From JAJFFW01 sp965263375 (GTDB lineage: Bacteria > Pseudomonadota > Alphaproteobacteria > Caulobacterales > Parvularculaceae): 64,000 nt of DNA. How positions within the stretch are numbered: the first letter of the stretch is position 1; the number at the start of each line of letters is the position of its first letter. Below, in pieces: positions 17,869 through 26,550 of this stretch. The notes under the pieces are model-generated. The model was not told the origin of the DNA. It saw only the letters and a program-made list of their open reading frames with translations, and ran no database searches. The stretch spans positions 806,001 through 870,000 of the forward strand of contig OZ253669.1 in the NCBI GenBank assembly GCA_965263375.1, read 5' to 3'. The position numbers and the translations under genes are program-made.

Positions 17869-19371
17869 ATGATAGTGCCTATACCATCTAAATCGCATTT
17901 AAGAGATGTTGCTAGTGGTGTTAAGTTTCCCGCTGAGGCCTTCATAGATGGCAAGTATGCTCCATCTGTATCGGGTGAAACGATCGCTTGTGTAAATCCT
18001 GCTGATGGTGAGAAACTGTTTGACGTTTCGTCGTGTGATCAAGCTGATTTGGACTACGCTGTTGATAAGGCTCAGGCTGTTTTCGATCGGGGGGATTGGA
18101 GCGGGTTGCATCCGTCTGAGCGTAAGGCGGTAATGTTAAAGCTTGTGGAGCTTATAAAACGTGATTTTGAAGAAATCGCTCTTTTAGAAAGTCTTGAAGC
18201 TGGAAAGTCAATTCGCGATTGTTATGAATTAGACCTGCCAGAAACAATTCACTGTATGGAATGGTTCGCGGAAGGTGCGGACAAGCTATATGACCAAATT
18301 TCTCCTTCGGGGGGCGGTGCTATCGGGATGCTGAGGCGTGAGCCTTTGCCGGTTGTCTCTTGCGTGATCCCGTGGAATTTTCCACTTCTAACGCTCGCGT
18401 GGAAAATTGGGCCTGCATTGGCGCTTGGTTCGAGTATTATTGTAAAGCCTTCAGAGCACTCAAATGCTTCGGCGCTTAAAATTGGTGAGCTGGCTGTTGA
18501 GGCTGGTGTGCCTGCGGGTGTTTTAAACATTCTGCCTGGTTTTGGTGCAAGTCTCGGCAGGGCGATTGGTCTTCATAATGGCATATCGGTGGTTTCGTTT
18601 ACTGGATCAACGCAGACGGGCCGGCAGTTTTTGCGTTATTCATCTGAGTCCAACCTTAAGAAAATTGTGCTTGAGTGCGGTGGCAAAAGCCCAGCAGTTG
18701 TGTTGAAAGATGCTGGTGATCTTGAAATAGTTGCGAGCTTTGTTGCACAGGGCGCATTCTTAAATGCGGGACAGAATTGTACAGCAAACACGCGCCTTAT
18801 CGTGTTAGAGAGCATGAAGGAAGCCGTTCTGGAGAAGGTTGTTGAGCAAGCCAAATTATGGAAAGCGGGGGATCCGCTGGACCCGGACAATCGGATCGGT
18901 GCGATCATTTCTGAGCAGCAATACAATAAGATAAACCAGTATATCGAAACGGGAGAAAAAGAAGGCGGGCGAGTAGTCTATAGGGGTGAGTTTTCCGAAA
19001 AAGGAAATGGTTGGTTTGTTTCGCCTACGATCATTGATAATGTTGATTCTAAGAGCACAGTGGCGCAAGAGGAAATATTCGGCCCGGTTCTTTCTGTTAT
19101 CACGGTTCAAGATGACGACGAAGCGATAAAAGTGGCGAACGATAGTCAATACGGCCTGCAGGCATCTGTATATACTAGGGACGTGGCAAAAGCACATAAA
19201 GCGGCGGCGAAATTACAGGCGGGAACTGTTACTATAAATTCTTACGGCGAGGGGGATGTCGCTACGCCTTTCGGGGGCTTTAAAATGTCTGGTTTTGGCG
19301 GGCACGACAAGTCGGTGCTAGCCTATGATCAATATTCACAAATCAAAACAATTTGGACGGATTTGTCTTAA
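17869..19371 (+). CDS. Aldehyde dehydrogenase, PuuC-like
   Basis: This NAD(P)-dependent aldehyde dehydrogenase of about 500 residues resembles the gamma-glutamyl-gamma-aminobutyraldehyde/betaine-aldehyde group. It has the Rossmann segment VIPWNFPLLTLAWKIGPALA, the base Glu in VLECGGKSP, the nucleophilic Cys in NAGQNCTANTRL, and QEEIFGPVLSV plus FGGFKMSGFGGHDKS near the end. GGAGGA five bases before ATG 17869 sets the start; a GTG at 17848 is upstream of that site and unlikely. It heads a plus-strand operon with an aminotransferase, a dienelactone-hydrolase-like protein and a MarR regulator. It probably oxidises an amino-aldehyde or an aldehyde from the divergent ThDP enzyme; this is inference. 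Confidence 0.88.
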   Translation: MIVPIPSKSHLRDVASGVKFPAEAFIDGKYAPSVSGETIACVNPADGEKLFDVSSCDQADLDYAVDKAQAVFDRGDWSGLHPSERKAVMLKLVELIKRDFEEIALLESLEAGKSIRDCYELDLPETIHCMEWFAEGADKLYDQISPSGGGAIGMLRREPLPVVSCVIPWNFPLLTLAWKIGPALALGSSIIVKPSEHSNASALKIGELAVEAGVPAGVLNILPGFGASLGRAIGLHNGISVVSFTGSTQTGRQFLRYSSESNLKKIVLECGGKSPAVVLKDAGDLEIVASFVAQGAFLNAGQNCTANTRLIVLESMKEAVLEKVVEQAKLWKAGDPLDPDNRIGAIISEQQYNKINQYIETGEKEGGRVVYRGEFSEKGNGWFVSPTIIDNVDSKSTVAQEEIFGPVLSVITVQDDDEAIKVANDSQYGLQASVYTRDVAKAHKAAAKLQAGTVTINSYGEGDVATPFGGFKMSGFGGHDKSVLAYDQYSQIKTIWTDLS

Positions 19372-19388
19372 TTGAAGGTTTTACTCCA

Positions 19389-20702
19389 ATGCCAGAAAAA
19401 TTGAATATAGGCTATTCTGAGCGCTATAAAGAGTCGGAAAAAATGTTATCCAGGTCGTTGGATAGTATTCCGTGCGGAACGCAAACTGTCGCTAAGGGCG
19501 CGCATTTATACCCTTATGGAGCGTCTCCTTTTTTTGTGGAAAGGGCGCTCGGGTCTGAAGTCTGGGATGTGGATGGAAATAAGTATATTGATTTTATATC
19601 AAGCCTAGCGACGGTAATCCTCGGTCATTGCGATGCGGATGTTGTCCGTGCGGTTAAGAATCAGCTCGATGATGGGGTGGGTTTTTCTTTGCCGCATCCT
19701 CTTGAGCATCAAGTTGCTGAGTTAATCATCGACATGGTGCCGTGTGCTGAAAAAGTCCGTTTTATGAAAAACGCCGCAGATTCCACTGCTGCAGCGATTC
19801 GGTTGGCGCGCGCTTATACTGGGCGCGACCATGTTGCAATGTGTGGATACCATGGCTGGCAGGATTGGTGCATCGCACCTTCTTCGCACAATCTTGGCAT
19901 TCCCGATGCTACTCGTGCATTAACGCATTCATTTAAATTCAATAATATTGAATCCCTCCATAAGATTTTCAAGGAACACAGCGGACAGGTGGCCGCCATT
20001 ATTATGGAGCCTATGAATATAGAGGCCCCAAATGATGGATTTCTTGAAGAAGTGAAAGAGCTTGCACAAAAAGAGGGGTGTGTTCTAGTTTTTGATGAAA
20101 CGATAACTGGTTTTCGTTTCTCAAATGGCGGTGCGCAAGAGTTGTTTGGCGTGACGCCAGACCTTGCTTGTTTTGGTAAGGCTTTATCTAATGGATTTCC
20201 TTTGTCTGCTTTAGCAGGAAAAGCGGAGATTATGGGGTTCTATGAGAGCGCCTTTATTTCCACCACACATGGCGGCGAGACGCTTTCTTTAGCGGCGGCT
20301 AAGGCGACATTAGAAAAGTTGCGTCGCGAGCCGATTGTTGAAAGAGTTAATCAACGGGGTGTGCAAGCGTACGATGGGCTTAAAGAGTTAATTTCCCAAT
20401 GTGATGTATCTGACTTTGTGTCGATCTGTGGTCATCCGACATATTTCTTTCTCATTTTTTCTGATACGGCTCGTTATTCAAAGCTGCAGCTGCAAAGCTT
20501 GTTTTTGCAAGAAATTCTCTCAAATGGCATCCTGGCCTTTGATAAACATTGGGTGAATTCCGCCCACTCACAATCGGACATTAATGAACTTCTCAGGGTT
20601 TATGCGGAAGCTTTTGCCGTAGTACGAGACGCAGACCATAATAGCAATTTGGAGAATTTGATGAACGGGCTGGTCATTGAACCGGCTTTTGTTTTCAAGT
20701 AA
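19389..20702 (+). CDS. Class III aminotransferase, glutamate-1-semialdehyde aminomutase-like
   Basis: This PLP enzyme of about 437 residues belongs to aminotransferase class III. Visible signatures are PYGASPFFVERALGSEVWDV, DFISSLATVILGH, the helix MKNAADSTAAAIRLARAYTG, the PLP-aspartate VFDETITGFRF and the Schiff-base Lys in CFGKALSNGFPLSAL. The pattern is that of glutamate-1-semialdehyde aminomutase (HemL) relatives, many of which are not heme enzymes but transaminases or aminomutases on beta- or omega-amino compounds. ATG 19389 follows GAAGG; the frame continues back to a TTG at 19353 inside the preceding gene, which is less likely. Alphaproteobacteria usually make 5-aminolevulinate by the Shemin route, so a catabolic role is favoured. 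Confidence 0.87.
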   Translation: MPEKLNIGYSERYKESEKMLSRSLDSIPCGTQTVAKGAHLYPYGASPFFVERALGSEVWDVDGNKYIDFISSLATVILGHCDADVVRAVKNQLDDGVGFSLPHPLEHQVAELIIDMVPCAEKVRFMKNAADSTAAAIRLARAYTGRDHVAMCGYHGWQDWCIAPSSHNLGIPDATRALTHSFKFNNIESLHKIFKEHSGQVAAIIMEPMNIEAPNDGFLEEVKELAQKEGCVLVFDETITGFRFSNGGAQELFGVTPDLACFGKALSNGFPLSALAGKAEIMGFYESAFISTTHGGETLSLAAAKATLEKLRREPIVERVNQRGVQAYDGLKELISQCDVSDFVSICGHPTYFFLIFSDTARYSKLQLQSLFLQEILSNGILAFDKHWVNSAHSQSDINELLRVYAEAFAVVRDADHNSNLENLMNGLVIEPAFVFK

Positions 20703-20781
20703 ATACATCGACCGCTCTCGAACTGGTATAGAACGATGTGGTGCGGGAACGGGAAATATAAAATGAAAGGCTGTAAGCGGA

Positions 20782-21558
20782 ATGTCAGGTGAATTTTTAG
20801 AATATACCGTGAATGGTGATGTTTTTGAAGGCTATGTAGCTTTTGACCGTAGTTCAAAAGACAAGCGCCCAGCGATTTTATTGGCGCATGCTTGGGACGG
20901 CCAGAATGAACACATAAGGGCGATGGCCCGTGAATATGCTGAGCGTGGTTATATTGCGCTTGCCTTGGATGCATATGGGAAGGGAGTGCGCGGTGATGTT
21001 GATGGGGATAATTCCCATTTGATGAACCCATTGCTTGAAAACCGCGCCCTTTTACGCGATCGAATGATTGGGGCTCTCAATGTTTTGAGGAATCATAAAT
21101 ACGCGGATACCGAGCGGGTTGCGGCAATTGGATATTGTTTTGGAGGGCTTTGTGTGCTCGACCTTGCTCGGACTGGCACAACGGATGTAAATGGCGTCAT
21201 TAGTATTCATGCTTTGCTAGGCGCGCCAAATCTTCCGGCACAGCCGATTCGCACAAAAGTTTTGATTTTGCATGGCTGGGAAGATCCCATGGCGCCACAA
21301 CAAGATGTATTAGATGTCTCTAAGGAGCTGACTGAAGCTGGCGCTGATTGGCACTTTACAGCTTTTGGCCACGCGATGCATGCCTTCACGCATGAGGGCG
21401 CAAATAAACCTGAGCAAGGCATTTTATATAATGAGCCAGCAGCGCGAAGAACGAAAACAGCTACCGACTTGTTTTTGTCAGAGATTTTGGGCGGCGTTCC
21501 CGCTAAGCCATCCAAGCCAAAAATTTCGCTAGGGTTATTTAATCGGGGCGATAAGTAG
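20782..21558 (+). CDS. Dienelactone hydrolase-family protein
   Basis: This 258-residue alpha/beta hydrolase has the Cys nucleophile in GYCFGG, the Asp in ILHGWEDPMAP and the His in FGHAMHAFTHEGAN, which together are the DLH triad. Dienelactone hydrolases open lactones of aromatic degradation, but close relatives hydrolyse other small esters or act on unknown substrates. A short C-terminal tail beyond the core (KPSKPKISLGLFNRGDK) is unusual. ATG 20782 follows AGCGGA. It lies between the aminotransferase and the MarR gene in one plus-strand operon. Confidence 0.85.
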   Translation: MSGEFLEYTVNGDVFEGYVAFDRSSKDKRPAILLAHAWDGQNEHIRAMAREYAERGYIALALDAYGKGVRGDVDGDNSHLMNPLLENRALLRDRMIGALNVLRNHKYADTERVAAIGYCFGGLCVLDLARTGTTDVNGVISIHALLGAPNLPAQPIRTKVLILHGWEDPMAPQQDVLDVSKELTEAGADWHFTAFGHAMHAFTHEGANKPEQGILYNEPAARRTKTATDLFLSEILGGVPAKPSKPKISLGLFNRGDK

Positions 21559-21626
21559 GCGTTTTTTTATGCCGATTTCATCCCTAGTTTATTGTGTTTT
21601 CATGTAAATCTGGCATTGTCTTGCGG

Positions 21627-22196
21627 ATGACTGTAAAAAGAACAACACCTGTAGCCAGAAACACAGAGGCCTCCAAACGCCGGGGCGAAGCCTCGTATCC
21701 TGGCGTTATATCTGGCGTAAGTGACGAAACGTTCCGTCGTTTTGTGCAAGACTTTTATGCACTGTCTTCAGGAATGCAAGAGATACGTCGTCATCTGGCG
21801 ATGATCGCATCGCTCCCTCACAGTGGTTATACTGCGCTAACGGCTATCGACCATTTGCAGAACGACAATGGTGTAACTGTTAATGATCTTGCCCGATATC
21901 TCAATTTAAAAGGTTCTTCTGTTACTATTGAAGTGGGTAGGCTCGTCGATTCAGGCCTGGTCGTCAAGCAAAGTCACGCCAATGACCGTCGGAAGGTATT
22001 ATTGGCGCTGACCCCTAAGGGCAAAGAGATTATAGAACGGACAGCACCAGTATGGCGCGAAATAAATGGGTCCGTTTTTGATGTTTTGACGGTGTCAGAA
22101 TTTGAAGCGTTTTGCTCAGTCGTGAAGCGGGTTTTGGAGCAAGTAGAGCCTTCTTTGGAGCTAGCAAAGTACTTGTGCAAACAGTCTGAACGTTAA
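21627..22196 (+). CDS. MarR-family transcriptional regulator
   Basis: This regulator of about 189 residues has the MarR winged helix: NGVTVNDLARYLNLKGSSVT (recognition region), IEVGRLVDSGLVVKQSHAND and RRKVLLALTPKGKEI (wing). An N-terminal extension of about 35 polar residues precedes it. ATG 21627 is chosen; the frame runs back to TTG 21594 without a ribosome-binding site. MarR dimers bind palindromes overlapping promoters and release them on ligand binding. It is the last gene of the aldehyde-dehydrogenase operon and lies 450 bases before two palindromic sites, so it is the best candidate for the repressor of the 10.7-28 kb block. That link is inference. Confidence 0.88.
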   Translation: MTVKRTTPVARNTEASKRRGEASYPGVISGVSDETFRRFVQDFYALSSGMQEIRRHLAMIASLPHSGYTALTAIDHLQNDNGVTVNDLARYLNLKGSSVTIEVGRLVDSGLVVKQSHANDRRKVLLALTPKGKEIIERTAPVWREINGSVFDVLTVSEFEAFCSVVKRVLEQVEPSLELAKYLCKQSER

Positions 22197-22640
22197 TTGC
22201 CTTATATAAAGGCTTTATAGTCATAGACGAGTGGCCTGATAGTGTGAGCGTATTTATTGCTGCTCGGCTATGATATTTTAAGCGTTTTGCAGTTTTATTT
22301 TAAAATCGTATTCTGATTATTTTTTAGTTGTGCCTCATCAATGGCTGCAGGACAGGTGCGGCGTTCGCAAGTGTCTTATGTAATTGAATTTTACTGTAAT
22401 TGAACTTTACCAATTTTGATTATTTGTACACGTTTCATTTTTGATTTCTAACTGCCGTAGTTTTTGTATTTTAAAATGGGGCGTTTGGGGAGTTTTTACT
22501 GCCTTAGTTTATTAATGTGCTGATGGCCTAGCTAAGCTCGTGATTTGGTGAAAACTTTTGTTTTCAACAATCATGGGTGTTGCGTGCGGACGTATTTTAT
22601 TGCCTGCTGCTGGTTTGTTCGTATGAACTGAGCAAATAAC
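22197..22640. other. Long AT-rich intergenic stretch before the TonB receptor promoter
   Basis: These 444 bases hold no gene I can support in either direction. They are AT-rich with T-runs near 22290-22330 and 22435-22500. No terminator with a clear stem is obvious after the MarR stop. Confidence 0.4.
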
Positions 22641-22698
22641 AGCTTGTCACAAAAGCTATAAAATAATGCTTGACAATAAAGCTAAAAAATAAAATCAT
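22641..22698 (+). promoter_or_regulatory. Two tandem palindromic operators with -35 boxes before TonB receptor gene
   Basis: Site 1 is AGCTT (22641-22645), seven bases, AAGCT (22653-22657). Site 2 is TGCTT (22667-22671), seven bases GACAATA, AAGCT (22679-22683), and contains TTGACA (22670-22675). AATCAT lies 17 bases past the latter (22693-22698) and matches four of six -10 positions. The site centres are 26 bases apart. Site 2 shares the seven-base spacer and following A/T tract almost exactly with the site at 10702. The element faces the receptor gene at 22827. Confidence 0.65.
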
Positions 22699-22826
22699 AT
22701 AAGGGTCGAGGCCTGAATGGGCAAAAAATAAACTAACATATGGTTAGTCTGCGTAGCGCTGAATCTGAAATGATTTTGGGGGGGCATGCCCGCTAACGCA
22801 GTCAACCGACGATAAGGGGTTAAGAA

Positions 22827-25052
22827 ATGTCTACAGGACAAGGATATTATCGGGTTAAAACGCAATTGCTTTGCTGTAGCGCTGTAGGGGCGGTTATGCT
22901 CGGATCAAGTGCTATAGCCCAAGCAAATGCTAGCGAAGGCGACAGTATAGATTCTATTGTTGTCACAGCCCAAAAAAGGGCGGAACGTCTTGAAGACGTG
23001 CCAGTCGCACTGTCGGCGTTGGGAGAAGCGCGTATTGAAGCTGCAAGTGCTGAGCGATTGTCCGACTTGCAAAATTTTGTTCCAAATTTAGCGATCGAAT
23101 CTGATAATGCATTTGCCGCAACAGTTCGTATACGAGGGGTTGGCGATTACAGCCGGAACATTGGGTATGATACACGCGTCGGCGTCTATCTGGACGGCGT
23201 TTATCTCGGTCAGTCACCGGCAGTTGATCAAGAATTGGTTGAGTTAGAGCGCGTCGAAGTGATGCGTGGTCCGCAAGGTGCGTTGTTCGGAAAAAACACT
23301 GTTGCCGGCGCTATTAATCTTATTTCCAAAAAACCTAGCTACGAATTTGAAGGGGATTTATCGGCGAATATCGGTAACTTAGATTATCGTCAATTTTCTG
23401 GCCACGTGAATGTGCCTTTAAACGAGCGTGTCGCAGTTCGCTTGTCTGCGAATAAAATTGACCGTGATGGGTTTATCGAAAACCTCTTTTCCCCAGGCGT
23501 TAAGATTGGCAATAGGGATGGGCTTTCTTATCGCGCCCAAGTGCGTGCGGATGTCAGTGAACAATTCTCTGTTACAGCAAGCTTTGACGGCTCACATAAA
23601 GAAGAGATTGGTGATTACGGTGATCCGGTATCTGGGCCATTTGGAGCTGTCTTAGAAACTGTCGCGTCTCCTTTGACGGCGGCGCCGCTTCCGTATCAGG
23701 AAAGTAAGAATGAATTTCGCGGTGAGAATGTTGACATATTGGGAGGCTCAGTTGCAGCAAACTATGATTTTGCGAATGATTTCTCCATCAATTCTGTTAC
23801 GGCCTTTAGAACAACTGATTTCAGAACAATTTTTGATGTAGACCATAGCGCTGCTGATATTTTAAACACAGACTTTCAAGATAAGTATAATCAGCTCACG
23901 CAAGAAACTCAGTTGATCTCACCTCAAGGTGGAGAGTTGGAATATATTCTGGGTGTCTATTATTTCCGACAGAAAGCAACGACCAGCCGTTCTGCGATAG
24001 CGGGTAGTGACGGGCTGTTTCTTGGCCCGCCTGTGCCAGTTGCAGGCGAGTTGTTGACCAATAGTGTCGCGATATTTGGCAATCTTACTTACGATATTCT
24101 CGATAACCTAGAATTGGGTTTAGGGTTCCGATTTTCCCGAGAGAAGAAAACCGTTGATTGGTCCATTGATGGCGGCGGCGGCCCATTATTTGCAACTGGT
24201 CAATTCCAGGATTCACGGGTTGATAACGACTTTTCTCCTGTGGCGACCCTAACATACAATGTTTCGCCAGATTTGAACGTATATGCGCGATTTGCCGAAG
24301 GTTATAAGAGTGGCGGATATAATATTGATTTTGTCTCCCCAGTCGTTTTTCCAAGCCGTATCGAATTCGATAAAGAAACGGTGCGGAATTATGAAGTTGG
24401 CATGAAAGGCTCATTTTTTGATAAGCTTGCTAGTGTACTAGTTTCTGCTTTTTGGACTGAATATAAAGATTACCAAGTTAATCAGCTTGTTGATTTAGGA
24501 GGAGGGCAGAGCGACTTCATTATCGGTAACGCCCCAGCCAGGACACGGGGCGTTGAGTTTGAAGCTACCCTTCGTCCGACACCGGATCTGCAACTAAGCG
24601 GGTCTTTGGGTTATCTTGACCCGGAATACGGTGATTTTCCTGGCGGCGGAGCTGGCGGCGCTGATGTTACGGGCAATCGTTTGACCTATGCGTCTAAAAT
24701 CCAGGCGTCGGCAGCGATTGACTTTAATCGCGATATCACAGATGCGCTTAATTTTTCAGCAAATATCAGTTACGCGTATCGCGGTGATTACTTTACAACA
24801 ACAGACAACGTGAAGGAGCAGGCTCTTTTGGCGGGCGGTGTTGTCCCCTTTGGTTTTGTTCCTTCTTATGACCTCTTGAATGGCCGCGTCGCAATTGCAG
24901 GAACCAATGACGTTTGGGAAGTATCGCTTTGGGCTCGGAATATTCTAGATAGCGACCATATAGAAAACACACGCCGTGAATTTTTGGGTGCTGTTCTAGA
25001 TTATTACGCTGAGCCAAGAGTATTTGGCGTCGAAACGAAAGTATCATTTTAG
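22827..25052 (+). CDS. TonB-dependent outer-membrane receptor
   Basis: This 741-residue receptor has a signal peptide (about 1-32, ending SSAIAQA), a TonB-box-like SIVVTAQKR, a plug with GVYLDGVYLGQSP and RVEVMRGPQGALFGKNTVAG, and a barrel ending in ETKVSF. There is no STN domain, so it is a simple transporter. TonB/ExbBD energise import across the outer membrane. AAGGGG precedes ATG 22827. It is the first gene after the double operator, followed 73 bases later by an amidase and then an acyl-CoA synthetase, so its ligand is probably the amide-type compound that these enzymes process. The sequence belongs to the large proteobacterial group often linked with carbon sources rather than iron. Confidence 0.93.
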   Translation: MSTGQGYYRVKTQLLCCSAVGAVMLGSSAIAQANASEGDSIDSIVVTAQKRAERLEDVPVALSALGEARIEAASAERLSDLQNFVPNLAIESDNAFAATVRIRGVGDYSRNIGYDTRVGVYLDGVYLGQSPAVDQELVELERVEVMRGPQGALFGKNTVAGAINLISKKPSYEFEGDLSANIGNLDYRQFSGHVNVPLNERVAVRLSANKIDRDGFIENLFSPGVKIGNRDGLSYRAQVRADVSEQFSVTASFDGSHKEEIGDYGDPVSGPFGAVLETVASPLTAAPLPYQESKNEFRGENVDILGGSVAANYDFANDFSINSVTAFRTTDFRTIFDVDHSAADILNTDFQDKYNQLTQETQLISPQGGELEYILGVYYFRQKATTSRSAIAGSDGLFLGPPVPVAGELLTNSVAIFGNLTYDILDNLELGLGFRFSREKKTVDWSIDGGGGPLFATGQFQDSRVDNDFSPVATLTYNVSPDLNVYARFAEGYKSGGYNIDFVSPVVFPSRIEFDKETVRNYEVGMKGSFFDKLASVLVSAFWTEYKDYQVNQLVDLGGGQSDFIIGNAPARTRGVEFEATLRPTPDLQLSGSLGYLDPEYGDFPGGGAGGADVTGNRLTYASKIQASAAIDFNRDITDALNFSANISYAYRGDYFTTTDNVKEQALLAGGVVPFGFVPSYDLLNGRVAIAGTNDVWEVSLWARNILDSDHIENTRREFLGAVLDYYAEPRVFGVETKVSF

Positions 25053-25125
25053 ATAGCTAAGCCTAAGCGTTTAAGTAAAAGATCGGTAATCAAATCGCGG
25101 TCTCACACAGTAAATGAGGTTATAA

Positions 25126-26526
25126 GTGAAGGTGATTGCCGATCTTTTTAAATATGACGGATGTGGCTTAGTTGAGCTCATCAAGGCACGAGAAGTTACA
25201 GCTCGTGAAGTTGTCGAGGCCTCGATTAATCGTATTGAAAAACTGGATCCGAATATAAACTCAGTAGTTTCTACACGTTTTGATCAAGCTTTACAGACAT
25301 CACTGAAAGGTTCACCTAAAACCTTATTGTCCGGCGTGCCCTTAGTGGTAAAAGATCTTTTAGACTACAAGGGGCTGCCCAATACAGGTGGGTCCAGGTT
25401 TTATAAAAAACGTATTGCCAAAAGAACCGCCGACCCGATTACAGCAATCCAGCGCGCTGGCGCTGTTGTGCTAGGAAAGTCCAATACCCCAGAGTTCGGT
25501 CTAAAGCCGACTACTGAGCCTGAACTATTTGGACCCTGCAGAAATCCATGGAACTTAGGTTATAGTGCTGGTGGATCCAGCGGTGGTGCTGCTGCTGCTG
25601 TTGCGGCTGGCCTGGTGCCTATGGCCCATGCAACCGACGGAGGCGGATCGATAAGAATGCCAGCGTCTTTGTGCGGTTTGTTTGGGCTTAAGCCTAGCGC
25701 CGGACGCGTATATCAGTCTGCTGCCGATAATCCCCATCCATTTGTGATGCAGCTTTGCATTAGCCGTTCGGTTCGTGACACCGCTGCATTTCTTTCAGCT
25801 ACGGAAGATACAACTTCCAAGGCGCCATTTAAGCCAATTGGCCTTGTTAAAACTCCTTCGGCGCATCGTCGGCGTATTGGTGTTCATACAACTAGTTTTT
25901 CTGGCGCTAAACCAAGCCCAGATGTCTGTAATGCTGTGGAGTTAGCTATTCATCGCTGCCAAGAACTTGGCCACGAAGTTGTAGAGGCGTCGCCGCCTCT
26001 TGAAAGTGAAAGTTTTTGGCGGTTTTTTAAAATTTTATGGGGCGCTTATCCATCTGAAAGAGTTCGTGAAGCGGAAGCGGCAGGAGTAAATCCTGAAGAT
26101 GTCTTTGAGCCCTGGACCATAAGCTTAGCTGAACATTTCTTGAGCCAAACACAAGAAGCTCGATCTGCCGCGGTTGAATATGTTAATAAAGTAAAAATTG
26201 ATATCGCGCGTTGGTTCGATGACTTCGATATAATGATGTGTCCAGTTCTTTCTGAAAAAGCCCTGCCGTTGAATGCCTACGGAGCTGACCGACCATTTGA
26301 TGAGTTATGGGGGCGGCTTGAAAATTTTATGCCGTATACTGCTCAGCATAATGCGGCTGGTACGCCTGCTATGTCTGTTCCTACATATTATTCACCTGAT
26401 GGTTTTCCTATTGGTGTTCAATTTGCGGCTGGAATTGGGAACGAAAAAATGCTTCTTGAGCTAGCATTTGAATTAGAAGCAGCATTTCCGTGGCGGGATC
26501 GCTGGCCGCCTTTTGCTTTCAGATAA
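25126..26526 (+). CDS. Amidase-signature hydrolase, 6-aminohexanoate-cyclic-dimer-hydrolase-like
   Basis: This 466-residue amidase-signature enzyme has Lys in LVVKDLLDYKG, cis-Ser in YSAGGSSGGAAAAVAAG and Ser in TDGGGSIRMPASLCGLFGLK. The layout, including the motif FGPCRNPWNLG and the C-terminal GFPIGVQFAAGIGNE, resembles NylA-type cyclic-amide hydrolases and related aryl-amidases. It starts with GTG at 25126, set by GAGGT five bases upstream; no ATG fits. It sits between the TonB receptor and an acyl-CoA synthetase on the same strand. Together with the other amidase at 14390 it suggests that an amide bond is cut early in the pathway. Confidence 0.89.
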   Translation: MKVIADLFKYDGCGLVELIKAREVTAREVVEASINRIEKLDPNINSVVSTRFDQALQTSLKGSPKTLLSGVPLVVKDLLDYKGLPNTGGSRFYKKRIAKRTADPITAIQRAGAVVLGKSNTPEFGLKPTTEPELFGPCRNPWNLGYSAGGSSGGAAAAVAAGLVPMAHATDGGGSIRMPASLCGLFGLKPSAGRVYQSAADNPHPFVMQLCISRSVRDTAAFLSATEDTTSKAPFKPIGLVKTPSAHRRRIGVHTTSFSGAKPSPDVCNAVELAIHRCQELGHEVVEASPPLESESFWRFFKILWGAYPSERVREAEAAGVNPEDVFEPWTISLAEHFLSQTQEARSAAVEYVNKVKIDIARWFDDFDIMMCPVLSEKALPLNAYGADRPFDELWGRLENFMPYTAQHNAAGTPAMSVPTYYSPDGFPIGVQFAAGIGNEKMLLELAFELEAAFPWRDRWPPFAFR

Positions 26527-26550
26527 AAATATTAGGGAGTACTAAAATCT

